DNA of 64,000 nt, taken from the NCBI RefSeq assembly GCF_013408745.1, contig NZ_JACCBJ010000001.1:3658001-3722000 (forward strand), read 5' to 3'. Source of the DNA: Leifsonia soli. GTDB taxonomy: Bacteria > Actinomycetota > Actinomycetes > Actinomycetales > Microbacteriaceae. Each line of letters opens with the position of its first letter. Within the stretch, counting starts at the first letter, position 1. A model generated the notes under the pieces. It made no database searches, was not told the DNA's origin, and saw only the letters and a program-made list of their open reading frames with translations. The translations under genes and the position numbers were made by a program. Positions 17,770 to 26,030 of this stretch are shown here, one piece after another.

Positions 17770-18317
17770 TGACCTCGCTACGGTTCTCTCAAGCGGCCGT
17801 GCTCGCGCTGGCGCTGATCTTCACGGTTAGCGGGTGCGCCCCTGGGGGCAGCGAGCCAAAGAACAGCGTCAATGGCTCCTCGGCTGCTGCGAGCGACGAC
17901 GGGACGACCACTCCGAGTCCGACACCGACGGTTATGACCGACAAAGAGGCGGCCGCGCTATATCTCTCGTCCGCCTGTGCCGCGAACGTCCCTAGCAAGG
18001 TCTTCAACGATGCTTGGGCAAATCCGAATCCGGATCTTGCGACGATAAAGCAGACCGCGGCGACGACACGGGACGCAGTCGCCGCCACTGCGAAGACCCT
18101 CGATGAGGGGCGGTGGCCTGCAGCGGTGAAGGACGACATCGCCATTGTGAGGGACTCGGATTTCGCACAAGCGTCGATCCTCGGTGGCATAGCCAGCTCG
18201 TCCACACTCGAGCAGGCGTTTCAGAACCAATTTCCCGCGACCGACCCTGCGTCAGCCGCCAGCCAACGCATACGATCTCGATTGGGATTGCCGGCGGATC
18301 CTTACCAGGGCTGCTGA
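17769..18317 (+). CDS. Lipoprotein, 182 aa
   Basis: The start ATG shares a base with the preceding stop. A signal peptide ends in the lipobox VSGC (cysteine at about residue 23), followed by a low-complexity Ser/Thr/Pro linker and a helical domain (KEAAALYLSSACAANVPSKV to the end RSRLGLPADPYQGC). Two further cysteines (SACAAN and the last residue) may form a disulfide. It is exported and anchored to the outer leaflet of the membrane. Co-translation with the coiled-coil protein suggests that they act together. No family is recognised. Confidence 0.75.
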   Translation: MTSLRFSQAAVLALALIFTVSGCAPGGSEPKNSVNGSSAAASDDGTTTPSPTPTVMTDKEAAALYLSSACAANVPSKVFNDAWANPNPDLATIKQTAATTRDAVAATAKTLDEGRWPAAVKDDIAIVRDSDFAQASILGGIASSSTLEQAFQNQFPATDPASAASQRIRSRLGLPADPYQGC

Positions 18318-18563
18318 AATGACCGGGTTGACCTGACGCGCCATCGAGGAGGAATCGCGGCCAGGGACTGCTCGCGGCAGGTCGCAGTCGTTCGGACGGA
18401 GCTACGGCTACGCAGCGCGCACCCGTGAAGTCACGAGAGGCGCCCAAGTCTCGCGTTGCCGCTCGTGCAGTCCAACTCATGGTTGCCGAAGGTGACCCAG
18501 CATGAGCTCGAATGAAGCTCGTTCGGAAATTGAGCCTGGCCGGGACGGCTTCTGCTGTCGCGG

Positions 18564-18863
18564 TTATTCGCGGTAGCCAGCGGAGTTGGGTTCATTCGTG
18601 TCGAGGTACTCGTTAGCGGCGTACTCGATCATGGACAGCCAGTCGGTGCCCTCGGTCTCTTTGCTTTCAGGTTTGCCAGGCAGCTCAAGGTCGAACACGG
18701 AGTTACCGTCGTTGCCTAGCGGAGTCACGCATCGGATGACTCCGACGCTGTCTCCATCCTCACTTGAGATCGACCATTCGTACGTTGCTGTCCGCGTGAT
18801 CTGCCACTCGCGTTCCTTGAACTTGAGAGTGGCGTCTTCTGTATCAAAAATTGATTCCGGCAT
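18564..18863 (-). CDS. Hypothetical protein, 99 aa
   Basis: A small acidic soluble protein starting MPESIFDTEDATLKFKEREW behind GGGAG. It has alternating beta strands (WQITRTATYEWSISSEDGDS, VFDLELPGKPE) and an acidic helix at the end (WLSMIEYAANEYLDTNE). No family is recognised. Its upstream region holds a 19-base element identical to the one before gntK, 33 bases from the start, suggesting shared control. Confidence 0.6.
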   Translation of the reverse strand: MPESIFDTEDATLKFKEREWQITRTATYEWSISSEDGDSVGVIRCVTPLGNDGNSVFDLELPGKPESKETEGTDWLSMIEYAANEYLDTNEPNSAGYRE

Positions 18864-18895
18864 GGGTTCTCCCGGGTTATGCCGTTCGTGCGAAC

Positions 18896-18914
18896 GGTCT
18901 ATTTCGTCCAGTAT
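18896..18914 (-). promoter_or_regulatory. Operator-like element, identical to that before gntK
   Basis: ggtctatttcgtccagtat, identical over 19 bases to 7802-7820. On the coding strand a possible -10 (GATACT) touches TGGACGAAATAGACC, so a protein bound here would block the transcription start of the downstream 99-aa gene. Confidence 0.6.
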
Positions 18915-18986
18915 CCACTACCGTCGAGGGCGGGTCCACACCGCGCGCATGCGCGTTCGTCCGGCGGCGGGACGGGCTTCCGCCTG

Positions 18987-19649
18987 TCAATTCGGCGTTA
19001 CTGGCGATGTAACTAGGGTGTCTGGTTCGACTTGGTACGTCCGCAACTGGTCTACTGCGCTGTAGAGCGCGTCCCGCAAGGGCGCGATGTCTTGGGCGAT
19101 CTGAGCGAGCAGAATTCCGCCCTGATACGCGGCGAGGAACGTGTTGGCGAGACGAACCGGGTCGGCCGACGAGTTGATTCGCCCGAGCTCCCGCATCCGT
19201 TCAATACCTTCGGTGAAGATGCTGCGCCATTGCGCAAATGCATCGGCGAGGGCGTCATGAACTTCGAGGTCTCCTTTGACCAGTTCGCCAGCAAGGGACC
19301 CGAGACTACAGCCGTTTTGGAACGGGCGTCCGGTGAGGACGTAGAAGTCGGCCCAGTCCTGAAATGCCTGGATGGTGTCGAAACCGCCGAATTGTTCACT
19401 GCGATGAAACGCAAGGACGTCGTCCGCTTGCCAATCGACGACCCCAAGGACGACCTCCTCCTTGGTGGGGAAGTAATGGGCAAGCTGCGAGCCGCTGACG
19501 CCGGCTGCGCTGCGGATTGCCTCGTTGCTCGTCGCTTGAACCCCGTGTGCGTAGATCAGGTCTGCGGCATGGCGGAGTATCCGTAACCGCGTCGCCTTGC
19601 CCTTCGTGGTGAGCTTCGGTGTCTTCCGCGAGTCCGGCTTGCTCATCAT
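18987..19649 (-). CDS. TetR-family transcriptional regulator, 220 aa
   Basis: The N-terminal DNA-binding domain is clear: GKATRLRILRHAADLIYAHG, then the helix-turn-helix AIRSAAGVSGSQLAHYFPTK. The ligand domain contains the conserved segment FQNGCSLGSLAGEL, whose cysteine is shared with the second TetR of this window (52691-53320). It is divergent from the carboxymuconolactone-decarboxylase gene, and the perfect palindrome TGGACGAAATAGTCCA lies between them, so autoregulation and repression of the neighbour are likely. Start ATG 19649 or 19646 (two consecutive ATGs) after GGTAGGGTGACAGAC. The ligand is unknown; an electrophile or quinone would fit the controlled enzymes. Confidence 0.88.
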   Translation of the reverse strand: MMSKPDSRKTPKLTTKGKATRLRILRHAADLIYAHGVQATSNEAIRSAAGVSGSQLAHYFPTKEEVVLGVVDWQADDVLAFHRSEQFGGFDTIQAFQDWADFYVLTGRPFQNGCSLGSLAGELVKGDLEVHDALADAFAQWRSIFTEGIERMRELGRINSSADPVRLANTFLAAYQGGILLAQIAQDIAPLRDALYSAVDQLRTYQVEPDTLVTSPVTPN

Positions 19650-19668
19650 GTCTGTCACCCTACCAAAA

Positions 19669-19727
19669 AATGGGCTTGACAACCCATTCCGTGTGAGCCA
19701 CACTCTCAAAGTGGACGAAATAGTCCA
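19669..19727 (+). promoter_or_regulatory. Divergent promoter/operator region of tetR and the CMD operon
   Basis: Two elements are visible. An inverted repeat AATGGG-N8-CCCATT (19669-19688) encloses a -35-like TTGACA for the plus strand. Further on, TGGACGAAATAGTCCA (19712-19727) has 5-bp perfect arms TGGAC/GTCCA with a 6-base centre, a typical TetR operator shape, placed where transcription of the CMD gene should start. Confidence 0.65.
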
Positions 19728-19753
19728 GGAATGAGACACAAGGAGCACCTTCC

Positions 19754-20296
19754 ATGTCACGACTGACCGCACCTGAGCCCGAGGCAATACCCGATGGAGC
19801 CAAGGGCATCCTCGACGCGATTCAGAAGCACTTCGGGTTCGCGCCGGGAATGTTCAACACGCTCGCGGCCAACCCGGCGGTGCTGGAGATCGTCGCGACG
19901 CTGCAGCGCAGCATCGCCAAACTCCTCGACGCGAAGACGCGGCACACGATCGCGTTGGCGATCTCCCGTACGAACGGGTGTGACTACTGCCAGGCGCTGC
20001 ACACTTTCGTTTCGTCTGAGCTCGGCGGGATGTCGTCTGACGACATTGAGCTCGCGCTCAACGGAAGTTCGACCGACCCGCGCCGGGCGGCCGTGGCTCG
20101 TTTCGTGCAGCGCGTCGCCGAAACCCGCGGACAGGTTGGTGACGCCGACCTCGCGGCCATCCGAGGCGCCGGCTACACGGACTCGGAGATCCTTGCCATC
20201 GTGACCGTCACGGTGGTGTTCCTCCTCACCAACTACCTCAACAACGTCAACAAGACGGTCGTCGACGTTCCCGCTCCCAGCCCGAAGGCGGCGTGA
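19754..20296 (+). CDS. Carboxymuconolactone decarboxylase/AhpD-like family protein, 180 aa
   Basis: A CMD-fold protein with the AhpD-type redox motif CDYCQALH (cysteines 76 and 79, histidine 83), which in this family carries out peroxidase-linked thiol chemistry rather than decarboxylation. Upstream is the typical AILDAIQKHFGFAPGMFNTL segment and FVQRVAETRGQVGDADLAAI behind it. Length is usual for the peroxidase-related subgroup. AAGGAG stands nine bases before the ATG. It heads a group controlled from the TetR operator region and is followed after one base by the ICL/PEPM gene. Confidence 0.88.
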   Translation: MSRLTAPEPEAIPDGAKGILDAIQKHFGFAPGMFNTLAANPAVLEIVATLQRSIAKLLDAKTRHTIALAISRTNGCDYCQALHTFVSSELGGMSSDDIELALNGSSTDPRRAAVARFVQRVAETRGQVGDADLAAIRGAGYTDSEILAIVTVTVVFLLTNYLNNVNKTVVDVPAPSPKAA

Positions 20297-20297
20297 G

Positions 20298-21122
20298 GTG
20301 GCAGGCTCTGAGCTGTATGAGAAGTTCCTCGCCCTGCATCAACGGGACCGGGGCTTCGTCATGCCGAACGCATGGGATGGTCTTTCCGCTCAGCTCCTCG
20401 CTGACGCCGGATTCGAGGCGATCGCCACATCCTCGTTCGCACTCGCCGCGTCCTTCGGCCGTGCTGACGGAAGACATCAGGTCACCCGCGAGGAGCACCT
20501 CGCCCACGCAAGCCTGCTTGCGCGTCTTACGGGTCTCCCCATCAACGGTGACTTCGAAGACGGGTACGGGGCAACCCTCGACGATGTCGCGGGCACCGTC
20601 AAGGGTGCAATCGAGCACGGGCTGGCCGGAATCGGGGTGGAGGACACCTCGGGCGACCCCGATAACCCCATCCGTGACTTCGACGATGCGGTAGCTCGGG
20701 TGCGTGCGGCCGTTGTCGCGTCGCAGAGGAGGATCGTGGTCACCGGGCGCACCGACAACTACCTGCAGGGTCGCCCCGACCTCGACGACACCATTCGGCG
20801 GCTCACCGCCTTCGCGGAGGTCGGGGCCGACGTGGTCTACGCGCCATACCCGCCCGACGCCGACGCGCTCAGGACCATCGTCAGTGCCGTCTCGCCGACA
20901 CCAGTCAACGTTTTGATCTCGCCTGCTGACAACGTCCTGTCCGTGGAGGAGCTGCTCGACCTCGGAGTGAAGCGCATCAGTCTCGGGCCGGCTCTCTATG
21001 TACACGCGATGGGTGCCGCCGAACAAGCGGTGAGATCACTGGTAAAGGGTGACCTGAAATCTGCGACTAACGGGATGGACTTTAGCCGCGTCGACTCCCT
21101 CCTTCATCGCGAGGAGCGCTGA
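20298..21122 (+). CDS. Isocitrate lyase/PEP mutase superfamily protein, 274 aa
   Basis: A TIM-barrel protein of the ICL/PEPM superfamily, which makes or breaks C-C or P-C bonds next to carboxylates. Characteristic segments are GFVMPNAWDGLSAQLLADAG, the metal-site region INGDFEDGYG, and GVEDTSGDPDNPI. This subgroup (oxaloacetate decarboxylase/carboxyvinyl-phosphonate mutase-like) is often unassigned, so the substrate stays open. It starts with GTG one base after the CMD stop and is thus co-translated with it. Its presence beside a nitroreductase and CMD protein suggests a catabolic or detoxification operon. Confidence 0.85.
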   Translation: MAGSELYEKFLALHQRDRGFVMPNAWDGLSAQLLADAGFEAIATSSFALAASFGRADGRHQVTREEHLAHASLLARLTGLPINGDFEDGYGATLDDVAGTVKGAIEHGLAGIGVEDTSGDPDNPIRDFDDAVARVRAAVVASQRRIVVTGRTDNYLQGRPDLDDTIRRLTAFAEVGADVVYAPYPPDADALRTIVSAVSPTPVNVLISPADNVLSVEELLDLGVKRISLGPALYVHAMGAAEQAVRSLVKGDLKSATNGMDFSRVDSLLHREER

Positions 21123-21181
21123 GGCTCGGCTGCGCCGCAAAAACCCAAAAATCGACCAGAAACTGAAAGCAGACACACCTG

Positions 21182-21829
21182 ATGGACCTCGAAAAGCTGA
21201 TGAGCAAGCACCTGACCCGCTACTTCGATGGCAGCAAGACCATCCCTGAGAAGACTCTCGAGCAGCTGCTCAGTTTCCTCCGCTCCACCCCCTCATCTGT
21301 GAACATCCAGCCGAACCACTTCTACGTGCTGTCCACTGAGAGCGGGAAGCGCAAGCTTGCCGACAACCTGAGTGAGCGATTCCAGGACAACGCGGAGAAG
21401 GTGATGAACGCATCGCACGTCGTGGTGCTCACCACTCGCACCGACATCCCGGACGAGCACCTCGACGCCGTCTTCACCAAGGAGCGCGCCGACGGACGCT
21501 TCGCGAAGGAAGCGACTCACGACCTGTGGGAGTCGATGACGCGCGACTTCCTCAACATCCGCGAGTCGTCGTATGACGATTTGAACCACTGGATGGAGAA
21601 GCAGACGTACATGGCCCTCGGCATGACGATGATGGCAGCCGCTGAACTCGGCATCGACGCGACCCCGCTCGAAGGCTTCGACCGGGCCACCGTCGACAAG
21701 GCGTTCGGCCTTGAAGGCACCGGATACACCACCACCGTCCTGCTCGCCCTCGGCTATCCGGACCCCGCGAAGGCGTACGCGACTCCGATCTCTCGCCTTG
21801 ACCGGGACAAGCTCTTCACCTTCATGTGA
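21182..21829 (+). CDS. NfsB-like NAD(P)H-dependent nitroreductase/quinone reductase, 215 aa
   Basis: An FMN-dependent oxidoreductase of the nitroreductase fold. Recognisable parts are LLSFLRSTPSSVNIQPNHFY (FMN phosphate region), ANLSERF-like helix DNLSERFQDNAEKVMNASHV, YMALGMTMMAAAELGIDATP and the end ISRLDRDKLFTFM. Length fits NfsB proteins (about 217 aa). It reduces nitroaromatics, quinones or other electrophiles using NAD(P)H. It follows the ICL/PEPM gene by 60 bases and ends in a strong terminator hairpin, so it is the last gene of the TetR-controlled unit. Confidence 0.9.
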   Translation: MDLEKLMSKHLTRYFDGSKTIPEKTLEQLLSFLRSTPSSVNIQPNHFYVLSTESGKRKLADNLSERFQDNAEKVMNASHVVVLTTRTDIPDEHLDAVFTKERADGRFAKEATHDLWESMTRDFLNIRESSYDDLNHWMEKQTYMALGMTMMAAAELGIDATPLEGFDRATVDKAFGLEGTGYTTTVLLALGYPDPAKAYATPISRLDRDKLFTFM

Positions 21830-21842
21830 TCTGACTAAACGG

Positions 21843-21870
21843 CGGCCGGCGCGTGCACACGCGCCGGCCG
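21843..21870 (+). terminator. Terminator hairpin behind the nitroreductase gene
   Basis: A perfect 12-bp GC-rich stem (CGGCCGGCGCGT and complement) with the loop GCAC, 13 bases after the stop. A T-run is absent, as is common in high-GC actinobacteria. Confidence 0.75.
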
Positions 21871-21901
21871 CGCACGACGCTCGCCAAGCCAAGGAGAAGA
21901 A

Positions 21902-22267
21902 GTGGTTGAGAGCACCAGTGTGCAGGAGTGGGCGGCCGCCCGAGCCTCGGCGCTACCCGGCGCCGAGCACACAAGGCAAAACACGGGCGACTGGGCAGTA
22001 TGGAAGGTGTCCGGCAAGGTCTTCATGCTTCAGACTTCCATGCCAGGCGAACCCGTCGTCATCCTGAAATCGGATCCGGCGGATGCACTCGCACTACGTG
22101 AAGCGCACTCGGACATCACCCCTGGCTACCACATGAATAAGGCCCACTGGATCACCATGCACCCAGGCGGAACCCTTGGTGCCGAGTTCGTCGGTGACCT
22201 CGTCGCAGACTCTTACCGTCTTGTCGTCGACAGCCTCCCTAAAAGACACAGGCCGGCGCAAGCGTAA
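21902..22267 (+). CDS. MmcQ/YjbR family protein, 121 aa
   Basis: A small protein of the YjbR/CyaY-like fold. It shows the family pattern WAVWKVSGKVFMLQTSMPG, VVILKSDPADALALREAHSD, YHMNKAHWITM. Members are implicated in DNA binding or mobilisation, but most have no known role. GTG 21902 has AAGGAGAAGAA directly upstream, which decides the start. It follows the terminator of the nitroreductase gene closely, in the same direction. Confidence 0.8.
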   Translation: MVESTSVQEWAAARASALPGAEHTRQNTGDWAVWKVSGKVFMLQTSMPGEPVVILKSDPADALALREAHSDITPGYHMNKAHWITMHPGGTLGAEFVGDLVADSYRLVVDSLPKRHRPAQA

Positions 22268-22463
22268 TCGCCCCAAACCGACCCCGAACGGCAACCAGCC
22301 GAGACCCGGTCTTCACACCACCTATATTGCGCTGCTTGGGATCGTCAAAACTCTTGTCGGTGCCACGCGTGGATGTAGGCCATTTTGCTCTCCAATCGGA
22401 TCGAATCCCGTCCGGCTCGCGGTGTGGCTTCTCTGGACGGCGGAAGCTACCGCCGCAGAAAGT

Positions 22464-22475
22464 ACGAAATAGTCC
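22464..22475 (+). promoter_or_regulatory. Partial TGGACGAAATAGTCC-type element upstream of ribA
   Basis: ACGAAATAGTCC matches the right 12 bases of the operator at 19712-19727 (19715-19726). It lies 62-73 bases before the ribA start, preceded by GAAAGT as in the CMD promoter (CAAAGT), so ribA may share the TetR control. Confidence 0.5.
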
Positions 22476-22536
22476 TGTTTCGGAATGCCTGTCGCCGTCT
22501 CAAGTTACCCATTAGGTACAGAACGGAGTTTTATTG

Positions 22537-23202
22537 ATGGTTCACGATCTTCTTGCGACGAAAGCGTCCTCAGCCGAGCCGGCAACGATTCGCACTCGAG
22601 TGCGGATTCCTCTGGCCTTCGGTGACGGCTATCGCACCCCTGCAGATGTATTCACGTTCAACGGTCTCGTCGACGGTCGCGAGCACCTGATGCTCGGGTT
22701 AGGGGACTGGGAGAACAGCGATTCGGAGCCGTTGGTTCGGCTACACAGCGAGTGCCTAACCGGGGATGTTTTCGGCTCCCAGCGCTGCGATTGCGGGCCA
22801 CAGCTTCGGGAGGCAGTCGAGCGGATCGCTGCAGCTGGCGGTTTCCTTCTTTATCTTCGGCAGGAGGGCCGCGGCATCGGGCTGTACGAGAAGCTCGACG
22901 CCTACGCATTGCAGGATCAAGGGCTGGATACGTATGCGGCGAACACCGCTCTCGGCCGTAAGGAAGATGAACGCGACTATTCTGCTGCGGCTCAAATGTT
23001 GCACGCCTTTGGCGCCGATCGGGTACGGCTTCTGACCAACAATCCCGACAAGACCCTTCGGTTGGCGGAGCTTGGTGTAGAGGTGACGGAGCAGATTCCC
23101 ACAGGGGTTTACGCGACTGCCTACAACCTTCGATACCTTCAAGCCAAGCGTGACCACACCGCTCACACGATCGAACTACCCCCGCTCTTGGCCGCATCCT
23201 GA
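22537..23202 (+). CDS. ribA: GTP cyclohydrolase II, 221 aa
   Basis: The first enzyme of riboflavin synthesis, converting GTP to the 2,5-diamino-pyrimidinone intermediate, formate and pyrophosphate. The zinc ligands C73, C84 and C86 are in SECLTGDVFGSQRCDCG, and the catalytic segment LRQEGRGIGL with the conserved arginine follows. TNNPDKTLRLAELGVEVTEQ is the usual C-terminal signature. It is a stand-alone RibA of about 220 aa, not fused to RibB, and there is no other rib gene or FMN riboswitch here, so it is probably a second copy that raises flavin supply. ATG 22537 with ACGGAG upstream is preferred over the TTG immediately before it. Confidence 0.93.
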   Translation: MVHDLLATKASSAEPATIRTRVRIPLAFGDGYRTPADVFTFNGLVDGREHLMLGLGDWENSDSEPLVRLHSECLTGDVFGSQRCDCGPQLREAVERIAAAGGFLLYLRQEGRGIGLYEKLDAYALQDQGLDTYAANTALGRKEDERDYSAAAQMLHAFGADRVRLLTNNPDKTLRLAELGVEVTEQIPTGVYATAYNLRYLQAKRDHTAHTIELPPLLAAS

Positions 23203-23245
23203 CTGTTGGGGCTCGCTGACGCCTCGTTTGCCGGCGTCTTCCCGA

Positions 23246-23278
23246 AACGCGGCGCGAGCTATTTGTTCGCGCCGCGTT
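23246..23278 (+). terminator. Terminator hairpin behind ribA
   Basis: A perfect 12-bp stem (AACGCGGCGCGA and complement) with a 9-base loop, 43 bases after the ribA stop. Confidence 0.75.
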
Positions 23279-23463
23279 GAGGTCCAAAAAATGCGCTGCG
23301 GCGAAACCACGACGGGCTGGTCGGCCTGGACCAGCCTGCCCGCCGTCGCCTCGCGAATCCATTGCCGCATGTGGTTATCCCTAAAATGTGTCAGCGAGAG
23401 CAGCAGGCGTATCGCCGCGTCGCCAACATCTAGCGCCCGCGGGCGGCTCGCTAGCGCGGTGGA

Positions 23464-23721
23464 CTACTTGTCGCAAGCAGAGCCACATGGCTCGCTGGCC
23501 GCTATGTCAGGGTCTGATACCGCAGCTGAGAGACCAGCGAAGACTTGGGCGCACGCGTCGCACGCGTCGATGTGCGCCGCGATGCCAGGGTATTCCTCCT
23601 CCGGGCCCGCACCGTTTGCCTGCATGTCCACATAGACGTGAAGAGCAGCAACCGCGCTATCACAGCCCACGTCTCTTGGGTCTGCGGCCAAGAGTCGCTC
23701 GATCCAACCCGGCGTGCTCAA
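23464..23721 (-). CDS. Zinc-finger-type anti-sigma factor, 85 aa
   Basis: A short protein with the ligand pattern C20, H28, H50, C54, C57 (AAHIDACDACAQVF), the H-x3-C-x2-C core of zf-HC2/ZAS anti-sigma factors. Its TTG start overlaps the stop of the upstream sigma gene by four bases (TTGA), so the two are co-translated, the usual arrangement of an ECF sigma and its regulator. There is no TM helix, so release would be by redox or metal change in the cytoplasm. It is a close relative of the anti-sigma at 28574-28825. Confidence 0.8.
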   Translation of the reverse strand: MSTPGWIERLLAADPRDVGCDSAVAALHVYVDMQANGAGPEEEYPGIAAHIDACDACAQVFAGLSAAVSDPDIAASEPCGSACDK

Positions 23722-24362
23722 GCTAAACCAACTCCTAGTCGCCCCGGCGAGGCCTGGCCTGAGCGAGACTCTCCTTGGAGGTAGCCGTTAGCCGTCAGAT
23801 ACGCTCGGATCTTCTTGCGCGCGTCGAAGACCGTCTTATAAATCGCGCCGGGTGTCGACCCAAATTGCTGCGACATAACGTCCACTGAGACGCCGTTGAC
23901 CTCGATCGCCACGAAGAGCTGTTGTTGTTGAGGGTCGAGGGTCGCCACAGCTTGTTGAACACCCGAAATGAGGTCACGATGGCCGGCAGGATCAGCTGCG
24001 CCGTACCTTGCCGGTAGTCCATCCCAGTCGGGAGCGTCGGTACCTCCGCTCCTGCTGCGCCAGGTTTCCCGCGCTAATGTGCCCGCGATCTCGAGCACAG
24101 CGAAGCTGTATGCCCAAGTGGTGAAACGGCACTCGCCTCTGAATGTGTGAAGTTTCCCCATTAGAGTGACCATCGCATCGTCTGCGGCTTGGTTGGCTAG
24201 GTCGTCCAATCCCGGACCGCTTATAAGTGTTGAGTCCCCGCGCCGAAATGCCTCCCTGCGTGCGACTCGGAGCAGGATTTGGTGCAGTTTCTCCTCTGCC
24301 GCCTGGCGGGGAGGGCCTTGGGTTGTCAGCGCGTCCAGCCACGCGGATGAGTCTTTGTCCAT
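23718..24362 (-). CDS. Sigma-70 family (ECF-type) RNA polymerase sigma factor, copy 1, 214 aa
   Basis: Region 2 is seen in GKLHTFRGECRFTTWAYSFA and region 4 in LDPQQQQLFVAIEVNGVSVD followed by the helix-turn-helix MSQQFGSTPGAIYKTVFDAR. It begins MDKDSSAWLDAL, like the two other copies in this window (27927-28577 and 32674-33294), with which it shares most of region 2 word for word. ATG 24362 is preferred. It is followed by an overlapping anti-sigma gene. The upstream element at 24385-24400 is conserved between the copies and suggests common or autoregulated expression. Confidence 0.88.
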   Translation of the reverse strand: MDKDSSAWLDALTTQGPPRQAAEEKLHQILLRVARREAFRRGDSTLISGPGLDDLANQAADDAMVTLMGKLHTFRGECRFTTWAYSFAVLEIAGTLARETWRSRSGGTDAPDWDGLPARYGAADPAGHRDLISGVQQAVATLDPQQQQLFVAIEVNGVSVDVMSQQFGSTPGAIYKTVFDARKKIRAYLTANGYLQGESRSGQASPGRLGVGLA

Positions 24363-24384
24363 CACGTGGACTCCGTTCAAATTC

Positions 24385-24400
24385 GGAACTATCTCGTCCA
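24385..24400 (-). promoter_or_regulatory. Conserved element upstream of sigma copy 1
   Basis: On the coding strand TAATGTGGACGAGATAGTTCC: the block TGGACGAGATAGTTCC matches TGGACGCAATAGTTCC before sigma copy 2 at 14 of 16 positions and is preceded in both by a -10-like TAATnT. Confidence 0.6.
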
Positions 24401-24706
24401 CATTAGAGCGCGGGAGTCAACGGAGCGCAATGACAAATTTCTGGGATCTCGTACGAAGGGCTGAGCACCCCGCCTAACGTCGGATCAGCCCCCTCCATTG
24501 GTCGCCCGCTCAAGGCGATGCGACGAGCGGGTGTGGCATCGTTCCGAAACTAAACCAGTAAGAGCAGGGGTTCGCCTGTCAGCCAACAATTGTTCGTCAA
24601 TCGCATGGCCTGATCATGCGTGCGGTGAAGAGGAGCGCATGCCGAACTACCGCAAAATCAAGAATGGATTTTCACGACATGAGACCAGCAGGTCTGGAGT
24701 CGTGCC
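24401..24706. other. Intergenic region between sigma copy 1 and moaA
   Basis: About 300 bases holding the divergent promoters. No gene is recognised; base composition is markedly less GC-rich than in moaA. Confidence 0.4.
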
Positions 24707-25792
24707 GTGACCGCTTTGAAACAGTACCCCTCCTCGGAAGTGTCCTCCCCTCAGGGCGGGATGCCCGACATCTCTGACCGCCCCGATAATGTGCGGCTGA
24801 TCGACCGGTTCGGGCGCGTCGCGCGCGACCTGCGGGTCTCGGTGACCGAGAAGTGCTCGCTGCGCTGCACCTACTGCATGCCCGCGGAGGGGCTGCCGGC
24901 GATCCCGCGCGACGACCTGCTGACCGCGACGGAGATCGCGCGGCTGGTGCGGATCGGGGTGCGCGACCTGGGCGTGCGCGAGGTCCGGTTCACCGGGGGC
25001 GAACCGCTGATGCGCGCCGACCTGGCGGAGATCATCGGACGCTCCGCGGAGGCCGCGCCCGGCATCGACCTCTCGATCACGACCAACGGCATCGGGCTGG
25101 ACCACCGCATCCACTCGCTCGTGGAGGCCGGCCTCACCCGTGTGAACGTGTCGCTCGACACCGTCGACCGCGAGCACTTCGCCCGGCTGACCCGCCGCGA
25201 CCGGCTCCCGGCCGTGCTCGCGGGCATCCGGGCCGCGCACGAGGCCGAGATGACCCCGCTGAAGCTGAACGCGGTGATGATGCGGGACACGCTGCGCGAC
25301 GCCCCGGACCTGCTCGCGTGGGCGCTGGAGAACGGCTGCCGGCTCCGGTTCATCGAGCAGATGCCGCTCGACGCAGACCGCTCGTGGCTGCGCGAGAACA
25401 TGGTTTCGGCCGAGGAGCTGCTCGCGGTGCTGGGGGAGCGGTTCACCCTCGTCGAGGCGGGCCGCGACGATCCGCACGCGCCGGTCGAGGAGTGGCGCGT
25501 GGAGGGCTGGACGGTGGGCGGCGCCCCGGCGACGGTCGGCATCATCGCGTCGGTCACGCGCTCGTTCTGCGCGGCCTGCGACCGCACCAGGATCACCGCG
25601 GAGGGCACGGTGCGCTCGTGCCTGTTCGGCGACGACGAGACCGATCTGCGCGGACTGCTGCGCGGCGGGGCGGACGACGCCGAGATCGCGCGATGGTGGC
25701 AGGCGGCGATGTGGGGCAAGCAGGCCGGGCACGGGATGGACGCGGCCGGGTTCGCCCCGCCGGTGCGGAGCATGGGGGCGATCGGTGGCTGA
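24707..25792 (+). CDS. moaA: GTP 3',8-cyclase (molybdenum cofactor synthesis), 361 aa
   Basis: A radical-SAM enzyme. The first cluster motif is C50-x3-C54-x2-C57 ([10 protein letters not shown]) and the C-terminal cluster is [32 protein letters not shown]-type SITTNGIGL and the C-terminal GG needed for activity are all present. It makes (8S)-3',8-cyclo-7,8-dihydroGTP, the first Moco step. The start is a GTG; the first 25 residues are variable and an internal start is possible. The gene is far richer in G+C at third codon positions than its neighbours, hinting at a different origin. It overlaps moaD by eight bases. Confidence 0.95.
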   Translation: MTALKQYPSSEVSSPQGGMPDISDRPDNVRLIDRFGRVARDLRVSVTEKCSLRCTYCMPAEGLPAIPRDDLLTATEIARLVRIGVRDLGVREVRFTGGEPLMRADLAEIIGRSAEAAPGIDLSITTNGIGLDHRIHSLVEAGLTRVNVSLDTVDREHFARLTRRDRLPAVLAGIRAAHEAEMTPLKLNAVMMRDTLRDAPDLLAWALENGCRLRFIEQMPLDADRSWLRENMVSAEELLAVLGERFTLVEAGRDDPHAPVEEWRVEGWTVGGAPATVGIIASVTRSFCAACDRTRITAEGTVRSCLFGDDETDLRGLLRGGADDAEIARWWQAAMWGKQAGHGMDAAGFAPPVRSMGAIGG

Positions 25793-26030
25793 GGTCGTGG
25801 TGCGGTACTTCGCGGCCGCGGAGGAGGCGGCCGGGAGGCCGGAGGAGCGGATCGAAGTGGCCGACCCGACGGTCGGCGGCCTGCAGGCCGTGCTCGTCGC
25901 CCGCTACGGGGAGCCGATGGAGCGCGTGGTGCGGTCGGGCTCGTTCCTCGTCGGCGGCGTCGTCTCCCGCGACCCCTCCCGTGCCCTGACGGCCACCGTC
26001 GACGTCCTGCCGCCCTTCGCCGGTGGCTGA
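25785..26030 (+). CDS. moaD: Molybdopterin synthase small subunit, 81 aa
   Basis: A ubiquitin-like sulfur carrier with the C-terminal Gly-Gly (PPFAGG) that is adenylated and thiocarboxylated. The start GTG lies within the end of moaA, so they are translationally coupled. Typical MoaD segments are [20 protein letters not shown] and VLPPFAGG. It supplies sulfur to MoaE for molybdopterin formation. It shares the high GC content of moaA. moaE follows in convergent orientation about 400 bases away. Confidence 0.92.
   Translation: MAEVVVRYFAAAEEAAGRPEERIEVADPTVGGLQAVLVARYGEPMERVVRSGSFLVGGVVSRDPSRALTATVDVLPPFAGG

Noticed and set aside
22370..22415. tRNA-like T-loop word (GATCGAATCCC)
   Set aside because: No matching T-stem, acceptor or anticodon arms can be drawn around it.
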